From assembly GCA_910584605.1 (NCBI GenBank), contig CAJUAW010000041.1:1-21244 (forward strand): a stretch of 21,244 bases of DNA, written 5' to 3'. Shown here piece by piece: positions 11,326-16,486 of the stretch. This DNA is from an uncultured Oscillospiraceae bacterium. GTDB lineage: Bacteria > Bacillota_A > Clostridia > Oscillospirales > Oscillospiraceae. Each line of letters begins with the position of its first letter. Position 1 is the stretch's first letter. The notes under the pieces are model-generated. The model was not told the origin of the DNA. It searched no databases and saw only the letters and a program-made list of their open reading frames with translations. Position numbers and translations under genes: made by a program.

Positions 11326-12840
11326 CTAAACCCTTGCAGCACAAGGATTCCCGTATATGCCCGCAAGGTCCAGCCTTAACCCTAACCACGTCCGCTTGTT
11401 CTTCGGCGTGACCTTCTGATACCCCGCTTTCTCCATCGCGTCTGAAAAATCATTCTCTCGGTGGATGTATTCCCCGGCCTCAGTTGCCCACGATTTATAC
11501 TCGGTGTACAGCTCACGGGCACCCACTCGGGCGTTCGGCTCCCTGATGCAGCGTTCGTCAATGAACCGCTCCAGCCAGTTTTCCCGGCTCCGGTATTCCT
11601 CGGTGGCCATAGCGACAGCGTCGGGGATGGTCAGCTTGAAGCCGTTCAGAGTGAAATTCACCGCCCCCTCGATGATCCAGGACAGGATAGCAGGACCAGC
11701 TTCTTCAATGAGGTAGTCGGAGAGATTTTGGACGGCGGTGTCCTCGGGAATCACCGCATGGAAGGGAATTACCGTCAGCCGCCGCCAGGTGCCGTTATCC
11801 ATAGAGCCGACACGGGGCAGAAAGTTCGTAAACAGGATCAGCGTGTGGGACTGTGTGATATCCTCGGGGGCGCGGTATTTTTCCTCAATGGTCAGCTTGT
11901 CGGTGGAGGCCAGCTTTTTCAGGATGGAGCTGCTGAGCCGTTGGTGCTCCTCCAGCTCTGCAGCGATGACCAGCCGTTTGCCTCTCAGCGTGGCTAGGGA
12001 GGCCCCCCGGTTCTGCCGGTCGGTGGTCAGGGTGTTGGAGTCGATTGTTCCCGCATAGGCCCCCAGAACGCCGTACAGGGCGTTGAAGAAGGTACTTTTG
12101 CCATTGCGCCCGCTGCCGTTAGCTATCACAATCCCCTCATGGTACACATGGCCGATTGCGGCCATCCCGGCCACCTGCTGAAGAAAGCTCGCCAGTGAAT
12201 CATCGCCGCAGGTGATTGTCTGGAGAAATTCGCTCCAGACCGCCGCTCCCTGGCTACCCGGAGAGACGTTGGTGATCCGGGTGCAATACTGGAAGGGGGC
12301 GTCTATGCTGTGGGGCCTGATCTCTCCGGTCTGGAGGTTCACCATGCCGCCGGGGGTGTTCAGTAGAAACGGGTCCGCATCCAGCTTGTCCGCAGCGATA
12401 TGAAGGGGAGGCTGTGACAGCTTCAGCATACCGTTAATGTGGGAAACATTCCTTGACTTGGAAGCGTGGGCAAAATAGGCTTTTGCCTGTTTGACAGTCT
12501 CCTTTGCTCTTGCAAGCTGCTCCTTCGCACCCTCCTTATCCTGGGCCAGAGCAATCTTGGCGTCGGCCTCCGAGTGAAGGGCTATGTCAAGTTCAACGCC
12601 GCTTTCCATAATCATGTGCTCGGTCAGCTCAATGGCCTTCTCAACGGCTTTATGGTCGTTCTGCTCCCAGTGTGTACCGGTCCATGAAAGCCAGCCCAGC
12701 GCGTCGCAGAAGGCCAGGAGGCCGTTGTACTCGTCTACTAGGATTTTTGCGTTCCCGGCATCGGAGTAATCAGGGGGCTTCCAGGATAGAGTATCGCTCA
12801 ATCGATACCGCCCCCATACAGATAATTCCACCGCCCCCAT
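11326..12840 (-). CDS. P4/D5-type primase-helicase (replication protein)
   Basis: The protein has 504 residues from ATG 12840. The N-terminal part (L-S-W-K-P-P-D-Y-S-D-A-G-N-A) and middle match D5-N / phage-plasmid primase proteins; the SF3 helicase Walker A N-G-S-G-R-N-G-K-S-T is at residues 241-250, with the downstream acidic strand V-I-A-A-E-L-E-E-H and the sensor-like L-I-L-F-T-N-F-L-P-R. It is the presumed initiator-helicase of the element. The start is doubtful: TTG 12801 (giving M-S-D-T-L-S-W-K-P-P) looks like the ancestral start, since it would overlap the old upstream stop as TTGA. The ATG at 12840 entered this frame only through the 23-bp duplication at 12808-12853. No separate primase catalytic zinc domain is seen. 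Confidence 0.88.
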   Translation of the reverse strand: MGAVELSVWGRYRLSDTLSWKPPDYSDAGNAKILVDEYNGLLAFCDALGWLSWTGTHWEQNDHKAVEKAIELTEHMIMESGVELDIALHSEADAKIALAQDKEGAKEQLARAKETVKQAKAYFAHASKSRNVSHINGMLKLSQPPLHIAADKLDADPFLLNTPGGMVNLQTGEIRPHSIDAPFQYCTRITNVSPGSQGAAVWSEFLQTITCGDDSLASFLQQVAGMAAIGHVYHEGIVIANGSGRNGKSTFFNALYGVLGAYAGTIDSNTLTTDRQNRGASLATLRGKRLVIAAELEEHQRLSSSILKKLASTDKLTIEEKYRAPEDITQSHTLILFTNFLPRVGSMDNGTWRRLTVIPFHAVIPEDTAVQNLSDYLIEEAGPAILSWIIEGAVNFTLNGFKLTIPDAVAMATEEYRSRENWLERFIDERCIREPNARVGARELYTEYKSWATEAGEYIHRENDFSDAMEKAGYQKVTPKNKRTWLGLRLDLAGIYGNPCAARV

Positions 12841-13135
12841 ACAGATAATTCCACTTGGACCGCTCCTCCTGCTCCTCGCTGGCCCGCCGCCACAGTTCGT
12901 CCAGGGGGACGGTAACAGTCAGCTTGTCCGGCTTGCCGATGATGTTCAGCAGCTCATAGCCGTTGCGGTCAGCGAACCGCCCGATCAGCTCTTGGCTGGA
13001 CTGGCCCACGATCTGAGCCGCCTGGAGCTGCGTTTTGTCCAGCGTGATGTACACGGTCACTTTCTCGCCGCTCTCCTGGTTCCTGAGCGCCGCACAGAAC
13101 CGACGCAGATGGATAGTGATTTCAGGTTTTTTCAT
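12770..13135 (-). CDS. Primase-associated protein of unknown function, C-terminus altered by duplication
   Basis: The protein has 121 residues from ATG 13135, with AAGGAG 6 bases upstream. It begins K-K-P-E-I-T-I-H-L-R-R-F and has a likely beta strand V-T-V-Y-I-T-L-D and a helix D-E-L-W-R-R-A-S-E-E-Q-E-E-R-S-K-W-N-Y. The last 25 residues (after Y-L-Y-G-G-G) result from a 23-bp tandem duplication that shifts the frame. Without it the protein would end about 20 residues earlier in G-G-G-I-D, with its TGA overlapping a TTG start of the primase. No family recognised; the position suggests a replication accessory role. Confidence 0.7.
   Translation of the reverse strand: MKKPEITIHLRRFCAALRNQESGEKVTVYITLDKTQLQAAQIVGQSSQELIGRFADRNGYELLNIIGKPDKLTVTVPLDELWRRASEEQEERSKWNYLYGGGGIICMGAVSIERYSILEAP
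12808..12853. repeat. 23-bp perfect tandem duplication at the primase start
   Basis: The unit CCGCCCCCATACAGATAATT-CCA occurs at 12808-12830 and again at 12831-12853. Because 23 is not a multiple of three, it shifts the upstream gene's frame and introduces a new in-frame ATG for the primase. Confidence 0.95.
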
Positions 13136-13325
13136 AATTTTCTCCTTTCAGATAGTCCAAGAGCCGGTCTACATCGACCAGCTTCTTCCTGCCAACAGGT
13201 ACGTGGGGCACAGTGCCGGTCTTGATGAGTCCTCGAATAAAGCGCAGCGTTACCGCTGTGCCGGGGTCTGCGGCCTTGATGACGGCCAGCGCCCCCTCCG
13301 CCGTCCGCATTCTTGGTGTGGGCAT
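13122..13325 (-). CDS. Excisionase-like HTH protein
   Basis: The protein has 67 residues from ATG 13325, with GGAGG 8 bases upstream. It resembles the small winged-helix excisionase/AlpA group: R-T-A-E-G-A-L-A-V-I-K-A-A-D-P-G-T-A-V-T-L-R-F-I-R-G-L-I-K-T-G for the HTH, then V-P-V-G-R-K-K-L-V-D-V-D-R-L-L-D-Y-L for the wing and last helix. Such proteins direct excision with a tyrosine integrase or activate the integrase/early genes. It overlaps the next gene by 14 bases and follows the Cro-like gene by three bases, so it belongs to the early operon. Confidence 0.8.
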   Translation of the reverse strand: MPTPRMRTAEGALAVIKAADPGTAVTLRFIRGLIKTGTVPHVPVGRKKLVDVDRLLDYLKGENYEKT

Positions 13326-13328
13326 GAT

Positions 13329-13529
13329 TTACACCTCCTCTCCGATGATGTCCGCTACAGGGACCCCCAGGCCCGCCGCCAGCTTCCCAGCGGTCACAGG
13401 GGTACAAGTTCCCCGGCGTAACACTGTGCTGATGTTCTGCCGCGAGATACCGCAAAGTGCCGCCAGTGCCACATTGGTCAATCCGCGTTCAGCCTTAATT
13501 AGCTCTATCTTGGCCGTGCTAATGTTCAT
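13329..13529 (-). CDS. Cro-like HTH (XRE family) regulator
   Basis: The protein has 66 residues from ATG 13529, with AAAGGAGG 7 bases upstream. It is nearly all one XRE helix-turn-helix domain: I-E-L-I-K-A-E-R-G-L-T-N-V-A-L-A-A-L-C-G-I-S-R-Q-N-I-S-T-V-L-R-R-G, then T-A-G-K-L-A-A-G-L-G-V-P-V-A-D-I-I-G. It is the first gene of the leftward early operon and faces the repressor gene across a promoter-operator region. In the lambda-like arrangement it would be the Cro counterpart. Confidence 0.87.
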   Translation of the reverse strand: MNISTAKIELIKAERGLTNVALAALCGISRQNISTVLRRGTCTPVTAGKLAAGLGVPVADIIGEEV

Positions 13530-13567
13530 GGTTTCACCTCCTTTATCAAGACGCAGAAAACGAAAAT

Positions 13568-13591
13568 CGTTTATAAATTCAATTATAAACG
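13568..13591. promoter_or_regulatory. Operator dyad 1 overlapping the leftward promoter
   Basis: CGTTTATAA (13568-13576) and TTATAAACG (13583-13591) form a perfect 9-bp inverted repeat with a 6-base centre; weaker symmetry extends it to about 20 bp per arm. It covers the -10 of the leftward promoter. Confidence 0.75.
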
Positions 13592-13608
13592 TTTTTCGCT
13601 TTTTGTCA
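13582..13608 (-). promoter_or_regulatory. Leftward early promoter (Cro-like, excisionase, primase operon)
   Basis: On the minus strand: TTGACA (13608-13603), 16-bp spacer, TATAAT (13587-13582): both boxes are perfect. Operator dyad 1 overlaps the -10. Confidence 0.85.
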
Positions 13609-13617
13609 ATAGTATAA

Positions 13618-13645
13618 TTGAATTTCGTTTATGCTGTGATATAAT
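13618..13645 (+). promoter_or_regulatory. Rightward repressor promoter
   Basis: TTGAAT (13618-13623), 16-bp spacer, TATAAT (13640-13645). The start would lie about 12 bases before the GTG at 13664. It overlaps operator dyad 2. Confidence 0.65.
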
Positions 13646-13652
13646 ATAAACG
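13626..13652. promoter_or_regulatory. Operator dyad 2 overlapping the repressor promoter
   Basis: CGTTTAT (13626-13632) and ATAAACG (13646-13652) repeat the same half-site as dyad 1 with a wider centre of 13 bases. It spans the -10 of the rightward promoter, which suggests autoregulation. Confidence 0.65.
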
Positions 13653-13663
13653 AGGTGATTGCC

Positions 13664-14152
13664 GTGACGACCTGTGAAAGAATTGACAATATCTTAAAAA
13701 CCCGCAATATGAGCCGCAGAAAACTTGCAATCCAAGCTGGTATTGCTCCGTCTTCATTACAATCTGCTATGGAACGTAATGGAAATTTATCGCTTGATAT
13801 GTTATTTCCGATTTCAGATGTACTTGGTATGTCAGTTAGATATTTGTCCGATGGTGAAGAAGATTGGAATCCATCACAAGAAGAATTAGATGATATGGAA
13901 AGACATTTCTTGAATGCCCCCCATGAAAATGGGGCAAAATCTCGCGCCCATCTTTTAACAGTCATAGCTCTCGAAAAGCTAAATGACCACGGATGTGCTA
14001 AAGTAGCCAGTTACGCAAAGGACCTTTCCGAAATCCCCCGCTATCGCCGCCAGGAGTCCCCACAGCCGCCCCCACCGCCTGCGGAGGGTGCAGATACCAC
14101 CCCGCCGTCGGACGGCTCAGAGGGGTCGCAGGAGGGCGGAGAGACGGGGTAA
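13664..14152 (+). CDS. XRE-family repressor of the element
   Basis: The protein has 162 residues from GTG 13664, with GAGGTG 6-7 bases upstream; the GTG at 13655 overlaps that site and is less likely. Residues 1-65 form an XRE HTH: E-R-I-D-N-I-L-K-T-R-N-M-S-R-R-K-L-A-I-Q-A-G-I-A-P-S-S-L-Q-S-A-M-E-R. A helical middle region follows (L-D-D-M-E-R-H-F-L ... A-L-E-K-L-N-D-H-G). The last 40 residues are Pro/Gly/Glu-rich and look disordered. No peptidase (LexA/CI) domain is present, so SOS cleavage is not expected; release by a helper phage protein or antirepressor is possible. The HTH part is AT-rich whereas the tail is GC-rich. Confidence 0.87.
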   Translation: MTTCERIDNILKTRNMSRRKLAIQAGIAPSSLQSAMERNGNLSLDMLFPISDVLGMSVRYLSDGEEDWNPSQEELDDMERHFLNAPHENGAKSRAHLLTVIALEKLNDHGCAKVASYAKDLSEIPRYRRQESPQPPPPPAEGADTTPPSDGSEGSQEGGETG

Positions 14153-14256
14153 CGAAACGTGAGGGCGTTATCGACGGCACCTCGGGAAACACGACCCACC
14201 CGGTGAAATGCCAGGGGCCGCAGGCGGAGGAACAGGAGGCGTCCGGCTGGTTTGCG

Positions 14257-14620
14257 CGTCCGAAATCCGGACGAACGCTATACGAAATTCGTACAGCGAA
14301 AAGGGGAGTCAAATTTCGTCCCCCTTGAGAATCAGATTTCGTCCCCACCAAAGGGTACGGCAATTCACCGTACCATTGCCCCGAAAAGTCGGGGGTATGG
14401 GTGAACAATCTTCACCGCGAGATATCGCCAAACCTGGCGGCATTGAGGAGAGCGCAAAATTGCGTCCAGCTCAGATTTGAGCCGAGCTGCCGGACCGGAT
14501 AACGAATCATCAATTTGATGATTGGCCCAAATCTGGACCAACCTCCCCAAAATGGGGGGCGTTGAGGACAATCCAAAATTGGATAGTCATAAAAAGCCCC
14601 AGGCCAGGACGGCCCAGGGC
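14257..14620. repeat. Array of about 14 short, different palindromes
   Basis: Successive small inverted repeats with 4-8-bp arms and mostly A/T loops, for example: 14257-14273 CGTCCG/CGGACG; 14276-14298; 14354-14374 GGTACGG/CCGTACC; 14379-14394 CCCCGA/TCGGGG; 14400-14416 GGTGAA/TTCACC; 14417-14428; 14427-14438; 14453-14464; 14469-14482 GCTCA/TGAGC; 14505-14523 AATCATCA/TGATGATT; 14545-14557; 14571-14584 ATCCAA/TTGGAT; 14596-14620. ATTTCGTCCCC also repeats directly at 14313 and 14336. No ORF here has a ribosome site. It fills most of the gene-free stretch 14153-14621 after the repressor. Confidence 0.75.
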
Positions 14621-14621
14621 A

Positions 14622-14650
14622 TTGACAAAATCAAGATATGCGGTTATACT
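14622..14650 (+). promoter_or_regulatory. Promoter of the antitoxin RNA
   Basis: TTGACA (14622-14627), 17-bp spacer, TATACT (14645-14650). It faces the toxin gene and begins two bases after the palindrome array. Confidence 0.8.
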
Positions 14651-14656
14651 GAGAAT

Positions 14657-14747
14657 AGAAAGGGCGCTGCCGGTAAGCGGTTGGCCCCCTATGGATTACA
14701 AAGAAGTAACCGCGTGGTTGGGAGCCGGGCGGTTACTTCTTTTTATT
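14657..14747 (+). ncRNA. Type I antitoxin RNA (candidate)
   Basis: A transcript of about 90 nt would run from the promoter at 14622-14650 to an intrinsic terminator made of AAGAAGTAACCGC (14701-14713) and GCGGTTACTTCTT (14730-14742) followed by TTT. It overlaps the 3' end of the oppositely oriented toxin gene (14733-14819) and the shared terminator, the layout of known type I pairs such as TxpA/RatA and BsrG/SR4. The small ORF in it (ATG 14692) has no proper ribosome site. Confidence 0.7.
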
Positions 14748-14819
14748 GGCCGCAATAAAGAGGCCGATAATGCCGATGATGACAAGTGAGTACTGAAACA
14801 GTTCACTGTATGTGACCAT
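14733..14819 (-). CDS. Type I toxin-like small membrane peptide (holin-like/Fst-TxpA type)
   Basis: The peptide has 28 residues from ATG 14819 to TAA 14735-14733, with AAGGGGGG 7 bases upstream. It starts M-V-T-Y-S-E-L-F-Q-Y-S, has one hydrophobic helix L-V-I-I-G-I-I-G-L-F-I-A-A and ends in N-K-K-K. This is the plan of the small 'holin-like' type I toxins of Firmicutes: short polar N-terminus with Y-x-x-L, one membrane helix, lysine-rich tail. Overproduction of such peptides damages the membrane. A promoter (14928-14956) gives it a leader of about 100 nt, and a convergent RNA overlaps its 3' end. It would stabilise the element in the population. It is too short for usual gene callers. Confidence 0.78.
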   Translation of the reverse strand: MVTYSELFQYSLVIIGIIGLFIAANKKK

Positions 14820-14927
14820 TGGGCAGCCCCCCTTTCGTGAGATCAGGAGGCAAGAAACTGCCCCCTGTCAAGAGAGCCAACCGCATACCGTTACAAGCAG
14901 CGCTGAAAGAAATTCTTTCCTGGTACC

Positions 14928-14956
14928 AGCATACCACACCATTCCCCAAAAAGCAA
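14928..14956 (-). promoter_or_regulatory. Promoter of the type I toxin gene
   Basis: On the minus strand: TTGCTT (14956-14951), 17-bp spacer, TATGCT (14933-14928), with TGG before the -10. It gives a leader of about 100 nt that holds a GAAAGAA/TTCTTTC inverted repeat (near 14906-14920). Confidence 0.55.
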
Positions 14957-14957
14957 T

Positions 14958-15035
14958 AAAAACCGCCCAGGCGCTTCCAACACCTGGACGGTCGAAGATG
15001 CACAAATACCACAGCGACCAACTATGACACAGTGC
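14958..15035 (-). ncRNA. Candidate small RNA divergent from the integrase gene
   Basis: A perfect consensus promoter (15042-15070) drives leftward transcription from about 15035. A terminator stem (CCGUCCAGG / CCUGGGCGG in RNA, positions 14991-14983 and 14971-14963, pairing through one G-U) followed by five U ends it at about 14958. There is no ORF with a ribosome site in the 78 nt. It would be antisense to any rightward transcript entering the integrase gene from upstream. Confidence 0.6.
15011..15021 (-). repeat. Arm-type-like site upstream of the integrase gene
   Basis: On the minus strand TTGGTCGCTGT differs by one base from the left-end repeat TTGGTCGTTGT. It lies about 70 bases upstream of the integrase start, where integrase binding could control its own expression. 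Confidence 0.45.
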
Positions 15036-15041
15036 AGGAAT

Positions 15042-15070
15042 ATTATACCCTTTTTCCGCCGCTGTGTCAA
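15042..15070 (-). promoter_or_regulatory. Perfect consensus promoter of the candidate small RNA
   Basis: On the minus strand: TTGACA (15070-15065), 17-bp spacer, TATAAT (15047-15042), 12 of 12 consensus bases. Confidence 0.88.
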
Positions 15071-15091
15071 ATCAGAAAGGAGATTTTCACA

Positions 15092-16282
15092 GTGGCAACC
15101 TACACAAAGCGCAGCAATTCCTACCGGCTCCGGTCCTCCTGCGGTTACACTTCGGAGGGCAAGCAGGTGATGAAATCTAAGACCCGGACGCCAACGCCGG
15201 GTATGACAGAGCGGCAGATTGAGAAGGAGCTGACCCGGCAAATGGTTCTCTTTGATGAAGAATGCCGGGGCTCCTCTCTCACCGATGGCCATATCAAATT
15301 TGAAACCTTCGCAGGACAGTGGTTCAAGGAGTATGTGGAAAAAGCCCTGGGCAAGCGCACACAGGCCAATTACAGGCAGTTGGCTCCCAGAGTATACCAG
15401 AGTATCGGCCACCTGTACATGGACAAAATCACGCCCAGGCAGGTGCAGAAATTCATTAACAGTCTGAGTGAGCCGGGGGCAAACCAGTCCAGGCCAGACC
15501 AGGGCTTGTCCCCCAAGACCATCAAAAATCACCTGTCTTTTATCTCCGCTATATTTGCTTATGCGATCAAAATGGGAATGCTCCAGTATAATCCTTGCCG
15601 GGCTGTCACGCTGCCGCCCCTGGAAACAGGGAAGGAGAAGGTGTGCTATACTCTGGAGGAGGCCCAAGCATTCCTGGACGCCCTGGCCAATGCCCCGCTC
15701 CGCTGGCAGGTGTTTTTCTCTCTGGCCCTGTTCGGCGGCTTCCGGCGGGAGGAACTATGCGGCTTCGAGTTCGACGACTTCGACATGGAGCAGCACACCG
15801 TTTCTGTCCGCAGGGCCTCCCTTTACACGCCCCAGGACGGTATTATCACCGCCCCCACCAAAACCACCAAGAGCCGCCGGACGCTGAAGCTGCCCGCCTG
15901 GATCTTCGACTTGGTGAAGCAGCTCCGGGCGGAGCAGACCTTACACCGGCTGGCCCTGGGCGACCAGTGGCAGGAGTGTGGGCGTCTGTTCACCAAGCAG
16001 GACGGCTCTCCTATCGGCCTCCAACAGCCCTATCAATGGCTGGAGCGGTTTTGCAAGGAAAAGGGTCTGCCCTTCTATGGCATTCACCAATTCCGCCACC
16101 TGAACGCCTCGCTGCTGATCTACAACGGGGAGGATGTGCGCAGCGTGTCCACCGCCCTGGGCCACAGCCAGACCAGCACCACACTAAACATATACGCCCA
16201 CACTTTCGAGACAGCCCAGGCCCGCGCCTGTGACGCTCTGGCCGAAGCTCTGCCAGTAAAGTTTGGCCGTCGCAGGGCGTGA
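15092..16282 (+). CDS. Tyrosine recombinase/integrase (Tn916-like family)
   Basis: The protein has 396 residues from GTG 15092, with AAAGGAG 9 bases upstream. An N-terminal arm-binding domain (A-T-Y-T-K-R-S-N-S-Y-R-L-R-S-S-C-G-Y) is followed by a SAM-like core-binding domain (F-A-G-Q-W-F-K-E-Y-V-E ... L-Y-M-D-K-I-T-P-R-Q-V-Q-K-F-I) and the catalytic domain. The active-site residues are all present: R218 in G-F-R-R-E-E-L, a lysine in T-K-T-T-K-S-R-R (257 or 260), H332 and R335 in H-Q-F-R-H, H358 in L-G-H-S, and nucleophile Y368 in N-I-Y-A-H. It should catalyse integration and excision between the tRNA-Val 3' end and the circular element. It sits 140 bases from the right attachment site, with arm-type repeats in between. 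Confidence 0.95.
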   Translation: MATYTKRSNSYRLRSSCGYTSEGKQVMKSKTRTPTPGMTERQIEKELTRQMVLFDEECRGSSLTDGHIKFETFAGQWFKEYVEKALGKRTQANYRQLAPRVYQSIGHLYMDKITPRQVQKFINSLSEPGANQSRPDQGLSPKTIKNHLSFISAIFAYAIKMGMLQYNPCRAVTLPPLETGKEKVCYTLEEAQAFLDALANAPLRWQVFFSLALFGGFRREELCGFEFDDFDMEQHTVSVRRASLYTPQDGIITAPTKTTKSRRTLKLPAWIFDLVKQLRAEQTLHRLALGDQWQECGRLFTKQDGSPIGLQQPYQWLERFCKEKGLPFYGIHQFRHLNASLLIYNGEDVRSVSTALGHSQTSTTLNIYAHTFETAQARACDALAEALPVKFGRRRA

Positions 16283-16285
16283 AAT

Positions 16286-16307
16286 CTGGTCTTTGTTTGG
16301 TCGTTAT
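16286..16307 (+). repeat. Right arm-type integrase sites (tandem pair)
   Basis: CTGGTCTTTGT (16286-16296) and TTGGTCGTTAT (16297-16307) match the left tandem pair at 7835-7856 in 20 of 22 bases and in the same orientation, starting four bases after the integrase stop codon. Confidence 0.75.
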
Positions 16308-16318
16308 ACAGGCGAAAA

Positions 16319-16329
16319 ACAACGACCAA
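16319..16329 (-). repeat. Inverted arm-type site at the right end
   Basis: ACAACGACCAA on the plus strand is the exact reverse complement of TTGGTCGTTGT, the first left-end repeat. Confidence 0.7.
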
Positions 16330-16422
16330 CGATGGCACAGCATGAAATACATAACGCCAGAAATGCAGTGATACCAATGGTTACAGCGTTTCCCGGCGGA
16401 CTGTGTAACGTGGGATTCTCTT

Positions 16423-16445
16423 TTCAAGTCCTGTATCATCCACCA
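16423..16445 (+). other. attR core
   Basis: TTCAAGTCCTGTATC, then A, then TCCACCA: 22 of 23 bases match the tRNA-Val 3' end at 7741-7763. The single A at 16438 would break the acceptor stem, as expected in a copy no longer under selection. The interval 16330-16422 holds no gene; a GTTACA/TGTAAC inverted repeat at about 16380-16409 is the only structure seen. Confidence 0.9.
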
Positions 16446-16449
16446 ATCA

Positions 16450-16486
16450 AAGCCCTAGGGCCGCAAGGCTTTAGGGCTTCTTTTTT
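16450..16486 (+). terminator. Original terminator of tRNA-Val, displaced by the element
   Basis: AAGCCCTA (16450-16457) / TAGGGCTT (16472-16479) with an inner GCC/GGC pairing is followed by CTTTTTTC. It lies five bases after attR, where the tRNA gene's terminator would be before integration. Confidence 0.85.

Larger units (their letters stand above)
7741..16445. mobile_element. Integrated phage-satellite-like element (PICI-like) in tRNA-Val
   Basis: The element is bounded by a 23-bp direct repeat (7741-7763 and 16423-16445, one mismatch). A complete tyrosine integrase lies at the right end. A divergent repressor/Cro-like switch, excisionase-like gene, primase-helicase, candidate origin, scaffold, major capsid protein and small-terminase-like HTH gene occupy the rest. 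At about 8.7 kb it lacks portal, large terminase, protease, head-tail connectors, tail and lysis genes. This matches the general plan of phage-inducible chromosomal islands, with the capsid-forming subgroup as the closest known analogy. A decayed prophage is the alternative, but nearly all ORFs have good ribosome sites and tight overlaps, and both ends are intact. Confidence 0.85.

Noticed and set aside
13664..14152. CI/LexA-type self-cleaving repressor
   Set aside because: The C-terminal half lacks the Ser/Lys peptidase motifs and ends in a disordered Pro-rich tail.
14208..14480. 90-residue ORF across the palindrome array
   Set aside because: No ribosome site, no domain pattern; the residues simply reflect the hairpin sequences.
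14257..14620. CRISPR array
   Set aside because: The palindromes differ in sequence and spacing; there are no constant repeats with unique spacers and no cas genes.
14562..14789. Plus-strand ORF covering the antitoxin RNA
   Set aside because: The first ATG lies upstream of the promoter and the internal ATG (14692) has no ribosome site. It is the sense reading of the RNA opposite the toxin gene.
7741..16445. Integrative conjugative element
   Set aside because: No relaxase, coupling protein or secretion genes. Capsid and scaffold genes point to a phage-derived element.
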